Of a stretch of DNA of 64,000 nucleotides, positions 31,700-41,400 are shown in pieces. This DNA comes from Ascarosepion bandense (taxonomy: Eukaryota > Mollusca > Cephalopoda > Sepiida > Sepiidae). Every line of letters starts with the position of its first letter. The stretch's first letter is position 1. The translations under genes and the position numbers were made by a program. The notes below the pieces were generated by a model. It was given only the letters and a program-made list of their open reading frames with translations, searched no databases and had not been told where the DNA came from. Where the stretch lies: positions 839,501 through 903,500 of the forward strand of contig JBBBDQ010001274.1 in NCBI GenBank assembly GCA_037127315.1, read 5' to 3'.

Positions 31700-32592
31700 T
31701 GTTCTTAAACTTGTACAGCGAGACTTCAACTTGTACAACGAGACTATTTTGAGGACCCTAGATGTTATGCCAGGATTTGTCATCGAAGGCTACAATTTAA
31801 ACAACATAAGATACGCAGATTATACAGTGCTGATTGCAGACACAGAAAGAAAACTACAAGACCTCCTACAGAAGAAGAGAGTGACAAAAAGGATTACAAA
31901 TAAACTGCAAGAATACCGAATGCATGGTCATCAGCAAAAAGATCAGCCCAAAATTCCAAATACAAGTGGGAAACACTAAAATCAAGCAGATACAAAAAAT
32001 TAAATACCTGGGAAGTGTTCTAACAGAAGACGGAAAGTGCGACACAGATCCGAGGTTGCATTGGCATGGCGAACGACGCGTTCCAGAAGCTGTGTAAAGT
32101 ATTAAGACACATGACACTTTCACTAGAACCAAAGAAGAGAGTACTAGATTTCTATGTGATGTCAGTTCTTCAATATGGCAGTGAATGTTGGACAATATAA
32201 TCAAAGATGACGGTAAAACTAGAAGCAGCTGAAATGTGGTTCTACAGAAAGAAGCTGTGGATATCATGGATCGAGTATGTGAGTAATGATGAGGTGTTGA
32301 AAATAATGGAAACGAAAAGGAAATTAATATTGAGCATCAGGAAGAGACAACTAACGTTTCTAAGATATGCAACGATGAGGGGGTGCTTGGAGAACCTGAT
32401 ATTAGCAGACCAGATAAAAGGAAAAGGAGACAGAGGAAAGCAACGAATAACATATTTGAATGGCCTGAGCATGTGGATGACAGGACGGGGGTTGCGATAT
32501 GTTACAGGAGAAAGCGTCCTAAGAGCCACCAGGGATAGGGAGACGTAAAAGGCCATGATCCCCTATGTCCTGAAAGGAAAAGCCACATAGCA
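31700..32592 (+). pseudogene. RTE-like LINE, reverse transcriptase C-terminal half
   Basis: The plus strand begins at 'TILRTLDVMPGFVIEGYN' and 'IRYADYTVLIADTERKLQDL', in which the second Asp of the YADD catalytic site is Tyr. After frameshifts, 'KIKYLGSVLTEDGKCDTD' and 'LDFYVMSVLQYGSECWTI' follow, then a stop. It continues 'KLEAAEMWFYRKKLWISWIE', 'VLKIMETKRKLILSIRKRQL' and 'GKGDRGKQRITYLNGLSMWM', ending at 'LRATRDRET' and a stop at 32546. It is nearly collinear with the minus-strand copy at 5.1-5.9 kb, including the truncation point, but has different lesions. Confidence 0.85.
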
Positions 32593-33524
32593 GATGAAGT
32601 TATTGCAAGTAATTGTTATTCCGAGTGTTCTCAAGATTCTCAACCTCCAGTGTTAGTTTTAAATCTCTTTTTATCCTGACTGGATGAAACTTTAATTTTG
32701 CCATTCCGTAATTTATTTTTGACACTTTCTCGCCATTAGCGAGTGAAGTTCTTGATTCTGCTTATTGGCTGAATTCAGAGGCCACGCTTATTTTTCTGTG
32801 TCTTACTAGTATATCTCATTTAAGTTTGAATGATTTGGTGTATTTTATTTTCGTTATTGGGATCATTCCCTCTCCCTTCATTTCATGATATATATATTTT
32901 TTATTTTTTTAAGAAGAAAGAAAAAACCCAAAAGACAATTTATATATTCTTCAAATTTTATGCCATGTGTGTTTTAGTAGGCTCCCTGTGAAGATGCAGT
33001 ATTATGATATATATTGAATTGAATGAAGATGGATGAGTTCTTTTGGTGATTGTACCAATTGTAAGAACGGATGTGACGTGAATCAGATTAGCTAGATATA
33101 GTATAGTCAGTGATGACCAGCCTTTCCCAACTTTCCGTCTGTCTTTGTGCCAAATGATATTTAAAATATCAAAATAAATATTCCCACTTGTACTGGAACC
33201 AACAATATTTCTAGGTTTTATTACAATTCTAATCATCGCTTTATATAACAATAAATGTTGCTAAGAGTGAAGGCATTTTAAATGATAGCGGTGTCAATAG
33301 AAAAACCATATTTTTGACACTTGAATGTCAAAGTTTGTCCTTGAGTCCCATTTCTTGGGATGTTCTATAATAGATATAGATTTTTTGTTCAAGTTCATTT
33401 ATGGTGATTTTGTCAGCTTCCTCTGGTCAAAAATGAACACGATAAGGAAAAAAGGAGACACGATATGAGATTAACATTAGGAAACACTGTAGTATACAAG
33501 ATACAATTATACAATGAAGAGTAC
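32593..33524. other. unassigned left flank of the LTR element
   Basis: AT-rich. A 97-codon minus-strand frame at 32958-33251 has no recognised family. Nothing else is supported. Confidence 0.4.
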
Positions 33525-33529
33525 CTAAC
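33525..33529. repeat. putative target-site duplication, left copy
   Basis: CTAAC directly abuts the left LTR; CCAAC (58686-58690) abuts the right LTR. They differ by one base. A 5-bp duplication is normal for Ty3/Gypsy integration, and the mismatch is plausible given about 10% LTR divergence. Confidence 0.55.
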
Positions 33530-33812
33530 TGATATATCCCGGAAAGGAATATCAGGGAAAAGAATAGTGCAAGAATAATACTTAACACTGAGGATAGATT
33601 AGAAGAGATTTATTATACAACAGTACAATAAACCAATAGCCGTACAAGAACAGTCAACGAATAGTAACAGGAATAACGATCAAGTAGAAAATGTTTCCGC
33701 CTATGACGGATGCGTCCGTCTAGTGACGTATGCTTCTGTATGCTCTAGTCACAGTGTTTTATAGACTAGACTATATCCATTACGGGGTAGGATAGGATGT
33801 TCCTCTACAACA
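33530..33812 (-). repeat. 3' LTR (283 bp)
   Basis: On the minus strand it starts TGTTGTAGAGG and ends GGATATATCA, the usual TG...CA. It contains a TATAAAA box (33757-33763) and a later AATAAA signal (33609-33614). By hand alignment it is about 90% identical to the 5' LTR, with about 26 substitutions and one 10-bp indel near 33731. Confidence 0.92.
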
Positions 33813-33821
33813 CCTCCCCCC
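33813..33821 (-). promoter_or_regulatory. polypurine tract
   Basis: GGGGGGAGG on the minus strand immediately precedes the 3' LTR. This is the expected position of the plus-strand DNA primer in reverse transcription. Confidence 0.8.
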
Positions 33822-33844
33822 GAGCTAAATTCTTCGTGGAATTT

Positions 33845-35180
33845 TGCTCAATATTTTTTTCTTCTTGGATCTGGACATAGGTGTTTTGTTTTCTTTCTTT
33901 TTCTCTTACTTCTTCTCCTTGTGTCCTCACTTTCAGGAGAATCATTAGTTACCTCCATCGGTACTTCCACGTTCGCTGGTGGTTTAATTTCAAACGTATT
34001 GTACAATACCTCCATTGGTATCTCATATTCCTTATTCACGGTTTCCACGAATCGGGGTCTTACCTGATTTAGGTGTCTTTTGCAGACAAACCTCTGTCCT
34101 CGCACTATATAGATCACTTTACCGATTCTCCAACTTACTATTCCGTCTTCCCACAAACACTTTCCTGGCCGATAGTTTTTAAAGAAAACTTTATCGCTTT
34201 CTTTAAATATTTTGTATCCGAGTTTGGTTTTCTCAAGGTTTTTTCCTTTTCTTTGGTAATAGCCTATCAAAGATTGATCTAATCTTTCTTGCATACATTA
34301 CCTCCGCAGGTGATAAATTACCATTGATATTGTGATTGGGTGTAATCCTATACACCTTCCAAAAATTTTGGATATTTTTACCATCAGTGTCGATTCCGTC
34401 CGCTTATCTCATTGCTCTTTTGAATGTATCGACGAACCTTTCCGCCTGCTCATTTGACCTCGGATTATATGCAGGTGTCGTTACGTGTTCCATACCTAAC
34501 GCCTCACAATAACTCTTAAACTCAGATCCTGTGAACATGGTACCGTTATCACTTACGATTGTTTTTGGCAACCCCAGCCGGCTAAATACTTCATTTAAAG
34601 CCATTATCGTGTTTGCCGCTGTTGGTCGCCTGAATTTATATACTTCAGGCCATTCGGAAAAACTATCCACCATGATTAGATAACATTCTCCTTTTATTAG
34701 TCCTGCATAGTCCACATGTATTCGTGACCACGGCACATCCGTTTTAGGCCACGGCTGCGTTTTTATGGGTGATGATTTAGCTGCTAGCTGACAGCCTTTA
34801 TACTGTTTCACCAATTCTTCGATATCTTGGTCCATTCTAGGCCAGTACGCATAACTCCTCATTAAGGACTTCATTCGTGATATGCCTGGATGACCCAGAT
34901 GAAATTCTTTTAAAATCCTTTTTCTGAACACACTTGGTATTACTACTCACTGAGCATACATCAGTATCTCGTTACAAATTGAAAATGGTGAAACGTTTCC
35001 TCCTTTATGTTCTTCATTTCCTTTTACTTGCTTAATCATTTTAGCAATATATTCATCTGTTTTCGCCATTTTTTCAATTTTTTCCGGCGTTACTGGTAAT
35101 ACGCTAATGGTTTTTAGTAGTACATCCTTTAGTTCCTTTTCTTCTTTCAGCGCCGCTATCACCGTTTCTTCTAGCAACTC
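33845..35180 (-). pseudogene. integrase (pol C-terminus), broken
   Basis: From 35180 the minus strand gives a linker ('LLEETVIAALKEEKELKDVL'), then a zinc-binding H2C2 region ('EFHLGHPGISRMKSL' to 'KQYKGCQ'), in which the first Cys of the pair is Tyr. The core domain has the D,D,E residues visible as 'HVDYAG', 'VSDNGTMF' and 'NEQAER', ending at an in-frame stop (34401-34403). The C-terminal domain resumes in another frame at 34294: 'KVFFKNYRPGKCLWEDG', 'WRIGKVIYIVRGQRFVCKRH' and 'LNQVRPR', followed by a basic tail. At least one stop and one frameshift separate core and C-terminus, and a further stop lies near 34945. It would have inserted the DNA copy into the genome. Confidence 0.9.
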
Positions 35181-35697
35181 AGGCTTTTTTGGAATCAGTC
35201 TTGACAGACAATCCGCATGTGCAATTATTTAGATGGAATAAATTTCATTTTGAAATTGTAATTTAACAAAATTACAAACCATCTTTGTAGCCTGTTCGCT
35301 GAATGAGTCGGTACACCTTTTTTCGACCCAAATATCGACCCAAATATTGTTAATAACGGTTTATGGTCGGTTTGAAGCACAAACGCTCTCCCATAAATAA
35401 ATCTGTGGAAATTTTTACCGCATAAATCATAGCAAGTGCTTTCTTTTCTATCTGGCTATTATTTTTTTCTGCTGGAAGCAACGCTCTCGAAGCATGAGCG
35501 ATTGGTTTCGTTGCGCCATCCTCGAATTTGGTTAACATTACAGCTTCAATGCCGTATTCACTTGCATCCGTTGCTATAATTAACTCTTTCTTCGGATTAA
35601 AATGCACCAACGCCCAATCTGACAGCAAACACTTTTTGATTTTTTCAAAAGCTGCGTCGCATTCCTTCGTCCAACACCACTTTTTATATTTTTCCAA
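35181..35697 (-). pseudogene. RNase H domain, broken
   Basis: The minus strand shows the thumb/connection 'CDAAFEKIKKCLLSDWALVH', then 'LIIATDASEYGIEAVM' with the first catalytic Asp. 'ALLPAEKNNSQIEKKALAMI' (the YS..EKE-like block) and 'LFMGERLCFKPT' follow. The frame is lost near 35350. The continuation ('LLTIFG', then an 'LQRWFVILLNYNFKMKFIPS' block) is in other frames and meets a stop near 35229. The domain degrades template RNA during reverse transcription. Confidence 0.88.
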
Positions 35698-35705
35698 TAA
35701 TTTAT

Positions 35706-36530
35706 TTAAGGGTGTCTTAGGTCGTGCATATTAGGAATGTAGATGTTATAGTAATTCGCAAACCCCAGAAATGAATGTAGCTTAGTTACATTATCTGGAA
35801 TATGCATAATTTTAATTGCTTCAGTTCTGTTTGGATTAGGTTTTCTACCTTTGCGAGCGATAATTTGACCTAAATACTCAATCTTGTCCATGCAAAACTC
35901 GCATTTTTCAGGTCCTACTTTGAACCCATAATTCCTAATTCGCTTAAACACTTCGCGGACATGCGTTTTATGCTCTTTTATACTTTCGCTTTTAATCAAA
36001 ATCTCATCTAAGTACGCTATTGCATAGTCTAGACCCAATAACATAGTATCCATGATTTGTTGGGATGCACTAGGTGCTACCTTCAAACCAAACGGTAGAC
36101 GTTTCAATCCGTATAATCCTCTATGTGTGTTTATTGTCAAATATTTGAACATTCTTCCTTGACCTTTACTTGTAAGTATGCTTTTGACAGATCTATCCTT
36201 GAAAAGAACTTTCCTCCATTTAACTTTCAAAATATCTCCTCTGGTGTTGGGAGTGGATACTTGTGGTCTTTTAAGCATTCGTTTACTCTGGTCGAAAAAA
36301 CTGCGCACACTCTTATTTTGTTATGTTTCTTCTTTACATAGACCGTAGGCGATGCCCAGTCAGAATAATCTACTTTTTCAATAACTCCATTATTCTCCAA
36401 TCTTTGCAATTCTTTGTCTATCGCCTCTAATGATGCAAAGGGAACTTTCCTTTTCGGTTTGAACACTGGTTTAATGTTGTCCTTTATTTCAAACTTCACT
36501 TCAGTTTGCAGACAGCAACCCAGTTCCTCC
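35706..36530 (-). pseudogene. reverse transcriptase domain, broken, YLDE active site
   Basis: The N-terminal fingers lie in one frame (36499-36227): 'KPVFKPKRKVPFASLEAIDK', 'GVIEKVDYSDWASPTVYVKK', and a decayed 'CAVFSTRVNECLKDHKYPLP'. The palm and thumb lie in a shifted frame (36308-35706): 'YLTINTHRGLYGLKRLPFGL', 'APSASQQIMD', then YLDE at 36003-36014 instead of YLDD. 'GFKVGPEKCEFCMDKIEYLG' and 'LHSFLGFANYYNIYIPN' follow. The order and the LPFG motif identify Ty3/Gypsy. The Asp-to-Glu change at the active site and a frameshift near 36230-36300 should abolish activity. Confidence 0.93.
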
Positions 36531-36599
36531 GAAAATACTTCCGTGAACTCATTTTTAAGTCTTTTCGAATTTTTCAGTCTGCTTCGACTTTCCTACATT

Positions 36600-36940
36600 T
36601 GACCCATTTATCCTTGTGCAAAACATATTCATGGGCTTTTCCCATAATTTAAATAGCACGATTAAATCTATACCGAATAGATTTGTAATCTTTCCTAAAA
36701 ATCACATAAATTTTAGTCTTGTGTACTTTGCCGTCAAATGCTACTTTCGCAAAAAATTCACCTTCGATTTTTAATTTATTACCCGAAATGCCTCTTGAAA
36801 ACTTTTTAATTTTCTGTAACTCTGGTCGGCCTATTTTTTCCCAGGTATATTCATCTACTGTAGAGATATCACTTCCGGTATCCAGTAAACAAGTTACATT
36901 TCGTCCATTTATGTCCGCGTACTTTCTAGTATTCAATCCT
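36600..36940 (-). pseudogene. retropepsin-type aspartic protease
   Basis: The minus strand encodes 'NGRNVTCLLDTGSDISTVDE' with the catalytic DTG triad. A 'GNKLKIEGEFFAKVAFDGKV' flap-like segment follows, then 'KIYVIFRKDYKSI'. About 95 residues are open to a stop near 36649; after a frame change the sequence continues 'LFKLWEKPMNMFCTRIN'. It would process the Gag-Pol polyprotein. Its position between the zinc knuckles and RT is normal for Ty3/Gypsy. Confidence 0.85.
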
Positions 36941-37930
36941 TTGTAACTTTCTTCATTATCACAGTATTTATCCTTTTGGACTTTCGGTCCCTTTTTTTCC
37001 TACACATCACTGCTTTGTGCCCCTTCTTCGCACATTCAAAACATATTTTATCTCTAAAATAACATTTACTTGTGACGTGATTATTTTTGCCACATGTTTC
37101 TCAGTATGGTTTCCCCTTTTCGTAGGCCTGTTGCTTCACTTTATGAATTCGAGAAACGCTTTTTTCTTCAATACAAATATTATCTCTTTTAATGCTTAAC
37201 AATTTTTGGCATTCTTCCGACACTTTCTATAGCGTTATTTCTGCATCCTGATCCAACATTTTGAGAATCTTAGAACGTACTTCCTTATCTTTCGGTGCCG
37301 TTAACCCTTGTACAAAGATTAAACATTTAAATATGTCTTTGATGTCTTTAATTTTAAATCGTTTGCATTGTGAGTTAACTTTTCCAGCTTACGTAACAAA
37401 GTCTTCATGTTCTTCTTTTACGATATTTAAACACTTATATCGTGTATAGAACAACCTGTCCTTTTCTCCAAACATTTTCGACAAAATTTCGAACGCTTCG
37501 TCGAACGAAATGTCTTCAGGATTTTTTCGGTAAAATAAAGTTTGTGTATTTCATATTCTCTTGAGTTCCTATCTTTTGTAATAGAAGCATTATTTTTTCC
37601 TCGTCGGTCAATGCTTTGCACCGTCTCGACAAAATCTTTTCGTATCTTTTATAGTACGAAGGAAAATTAATTCCTTCTTCAGGATTGTATACAATTTCAG
37701 TAAGAGAGTTTGAAATACCCTCTGCAGAGAAGACTCTAGAATCTTCTTTCGATGCGCCCTGTTTTAATACCATTTTTTCAAAACCTCTTCTTGAAGTATC
37801 ATTTGTTGTTGAAGATCCGTTTGTATTTTTGTTGCTATTCCTGTTGTTTTAACATTTGTAGTTGTTGTTGCATTAACTGTTGGAGCGCTCCTCCCAGCGT
37901 CTTTGCCAATTCAGCTAATTGTTTCATATA
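36941..37930 (-). pseudogene. gag remnant with two CCHC zinc knuckles
   Basis: A plausible start is the ATG at 37927 (MKQLAELAKTLGGALQQL), a Gln-rich coiled-coil start that soon meets stops. The capsid-like part is at 37773-37516 ('AEGISNSLTEIVYNPEEGIN', 'NFPSYYKRYEKILSR'). It then shifts frame at an A-run near 37518 and continues 'SFDEAFEILSKMFGEKDRLF', with a stop near 37394. Two knuckles lie at 37002-37103. The distal one is an intact CX2CX4HX4C ('CFECAKKGHKAVMC'); in the other the first Cys position is a TGA stop (37101-37103). Gag would form the particle and bind the RNA. Confidence 0.85.
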
Positions 37931-38044
37931 TTTTACATATAGAGCTGACAATACGTTATGCTCTTCGGCAAGAACGATAAACGTTTTTTATGAGGAAGGT
38001 AAAAAACTATCTCTTACCTTAACTTATTTTTCTATTCGCATCAA
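37931..38044 (-). other. short untranslated gap between array and gag
   Basis: About 110 bp without repeat or coding signal that I recognise; part of the element's leader just upstream of the putative gag ATG. Confidence 0.4.
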
Positions 38045-38180
38045 CCTTTACGTCGTCAATCTGACATATGGCTAGAGGTTACTGCCTTACTCTTTTTTTT
38101 CAATTGCGTAAACTTTCAAATCTTGGTCATCAAAATTATATTTGGTGAGCTTCGCGTAAATGCATTTTTTTTTCTTTTTT
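38045..38180 (-). repeat. degenerate gag-proximal units of the 48-bp array
   Basis: 'ACGTCGTCAATCTGACATAT' (38050) and 'CTTGGTCATCAAAATTATAT' (38122) are clearly diverged versions of the array sequence 'TTCGTCGCCAATCTGATATT'. They are separated by non-repeat insertions including two T-runs. They mark the inner, decayed edge of the array. Confidence 0.8.
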
Positions 38181-38439
38181 ACCAATCTGATATTTAGGCG
38201 AGCACCACGTAACTGCCAAATCTTCGTCACCAATCTGATATTTTGGCGAGCACCACGTAACTGCCAAATCTTCGTCACCAATCTGATATTTTGGCGAGCT
38301 CCACGTAACTGCCAAATCTTCGTCGCCAATCTGATATTTTGGCGAGCTCCAAATAACTGTCCAATCTTCGTCGCCAATCTGATATTTTTGCGAGCTCCAC
38401 GTAACGGCCAAATCTTCGTCGCCAATCTGATATTTTGGC

Positions 38440-41400
38440 GAGGTCCACGTAACGGCCAAATCTTCGTCGCCAATCTGATATTTTGGCGAGCTCCACGTTA
38501 CTGCCAAATCTTCGTCGCCAATCTGATATTTTGGCGAGCACCACGTAAATGACCAATCTTCGTCGCCAATCTGATATTTTGGCGAGCTCCACGTAACTGC
38601 CAAATCTTCGTCGCCAATCTGATATTTTGGCGAGCTCCACGTAACTGTCCAATCTTCGTCGCCAATCTGATATTTTGGCGAGCTCCATGTAAATGCCAGA
38701 TCTTCGTCACCAATCTGATATTTTGGCGAGCTCCTTGTAAATGCCAAATCTTCGTCGCCAATATGATATTTTGGCAAACTCCACGTAACTGCCAAAATTT
38801 CGAAGCCAATCTGATATTTTGGCGAGCTCCACGTAACTGCCAAATATTCGTCGCCAATCTGATATTTTGGAGAGCTCCACGTAACGGCCGAATCTTCGTC
38901 GCCAATTTGATATTTTGGCGAGCTCCACGTAACTGCCAAATCTTCGTCGCCAATCTGATATTTTGGCGAGCTCCATGTAACTGTCCAATCTTCGTCGCCA
39001 ATCTGATATTTTGGCGAGCTCCACATAACTGTCCAATCTTCGTCGCCAATCTGATATTTTGGCGAGCTCAACGTAACTGCCAAATCTTCGTCGCCAATCT
39101 GATATTTTCGCGAGCTCCACGTAACGGCCAAATCTTCGTCGCCAATCTGATATTTTGGCGAGCTCCACGTAACTGCCAAATCTTCGTCACCAATCTGATA
39201 TTTTGGCGAGCTCCTTGTAAATGCCAAATCTTCGTCGCCAATCTGATATTTTGGCAAGCTCCACGTAACTGCCAAAATTTCGTCGCCAATCTGCTATTTT
39301 GGCGAGCTCCACGTAACTGCCAAATCTTCGTCGCCAATCTGATATTTTGGAGAGCTCCACGTAAAGGCCGAATCTTCGTCGCCAATTTGATATTTTGGCG
39401 AGCTCCACGTAACTGTCCAATCTTCGTCGCCAATCTAATATTTTCGCGAGCTCCACGTAACGGCCAAATCTTCGTCACCAATCTGATATTTTGGCGAGCT
39501 CCTCGTAACTGCCAAATCTTCGTCGCCAATCTATTATTTTGGCGAGCTCCACGTAACTGCCAAATCTTCGTCGCCAATCTGATATTTTGGCGAGCTCCAC
39601 GTAACGGCCAAATCTTCGTCGCCAATTTGATATTTTGGCGAGCTCCACGTAACTACCAAATCTTCGTCGCCAATTTGATATTTTGGCGAGCTCGACGTAA
39701 CTGTCCAATCTTCGTCGCCAATCTGATATTTTGGCGAGCTCCAAGTAACTGTCTAATCTTCGTCGCCAATCTGATATTTTGGCGAGCTCCACATAACTGT
39801 CCAATCTTCGTCGCCAATCTGATATTTTGGCGAGCTCCACGTAACGGCCAAATCTTCTTCACCAATCTGATATTTTGGCGAGCTCCACATAACTGTCCAA
39901 TCTTCGTCGCCAATCTGATATTTTGGCGAGCTCCACGTAACGGCCAAATCTTCTTCACCAATCTGATATTTTGGCGAGCTCCTTGTAAATGCCAAATCTT
40001 CGTCGCCAATCTGATATTTTGGCGAGCTCCACGTAACGGCCAAATCTCCGTCGCCAATCTGATATTGTGGCGAACTCCACGTAACTGCCAAACCTTCTTC
40101 ACCAATCTGATATTTTGGCGAGCTCCTTGTAAATGCCAAATCTTCGTCGCCAATCTGATATTTTGGCAAGCTCCACGTAACTGCCAAAATTTCGTCGCCA
40201 ATCTGATATTTTGGCGAGCTCCACGTAACTGCCAAATCTTCGTCGCCAATCTGATATTTTGGAGAGCTCCACGTAACCGCCGAATCTTCGTCGCCAATTT
40301 GATATTTTGGCGAGCTCCACGTAACTGTCCAATCTTCGTCGCCAATCTGATATTTTGGCGAGCTCCACGTAACGGCCAACTCTTCGTCACCAATCTGATA
40401 TTTTGGCGAGCTCCTCGTAACTGCCAAATCTTCGTCGCCAATCTGATATTTTGGCGAGCTCCTCGTAACTGCCAAATCTTCGTCGCCAATCTGATATTTT
40501 GGCGAGCTCCACGTAACTACCAAATCTTCGTCGCGAATCTGATATTTTGGCGAACTCCACGTAACTGCCAAAACTTCGTCGGCAATCTGATATTTTGGCG
40601 CGCTCCACGTAACTGCCAAATCTTCGTCACCAAACTGATATTTTGGCGAGCTCCACGTAACTGCCAAATCTTCGTCGCCAATCTGATATTTTGGCGAGCT
40701 CCACATAACTGTCCAAACTTCGTCGCCAATCTGATATTTTGGCGAGCTCCACGTAACTGCCAAATCTTCGTCGCCAATCTGATATTTTCGCGAGCTCCAC
40801 GTAACGGGCAAATCTTCGTCGCCAATCTGATATTTTGGAGAGCTCCACGTAGCGGCCAAATCTTCGTCGCCAATCTGATATTTTGGCAAGCTCCACGTAA
40901 CTGCCAAAATTTCGTCGCCAATCTGATATTTTGGCGAGCTCCACGTAACTGCCAAATCTTCGTCGCCAATCTGATATTTTGGAGAGCTCCAAGTAACGGC
41001 CGAATCTTCGTCGCCAATTTGATATTTTGGCGAGCTCCATGTAACTGTCCAATCTTCGTCGCCAATCTGATATTTTGGCGAGCTGCACGTAACGGCCAAA
41101 TCTTCGTCACCAATCTGATATTTTGGCGAGCTCCTCGTAACTGCCAAATCTTCGTCGCCAATCTGATATTTTGGCGAGCTCCACGTAACTGCCAAATCTT
41201 CGTCGCGAATCTGATATTTTGGCGAGCTCCACATAACTGTCCAATCTTCGTCGCCTATCTGATATTTTGGCGAGCTCCACGTAACTGCCAAATCTTCGTC
41301 ACCAATCTGATATTTTGGCGAGCTCCTTGTAAATGCCAAATCTTCGTCACCAATCTGATATTTTGGCGAGCTCCACGTAACTGCCAAAATTTCGTCGCCA

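Noticed and set aside
33822..34300. Envelope-like gene after integrase
   Set aside because: The only coding remnant here is the integrase C-terminal domain. No signal peptide, fusion or transmembrane segment is seen before the purine tract.
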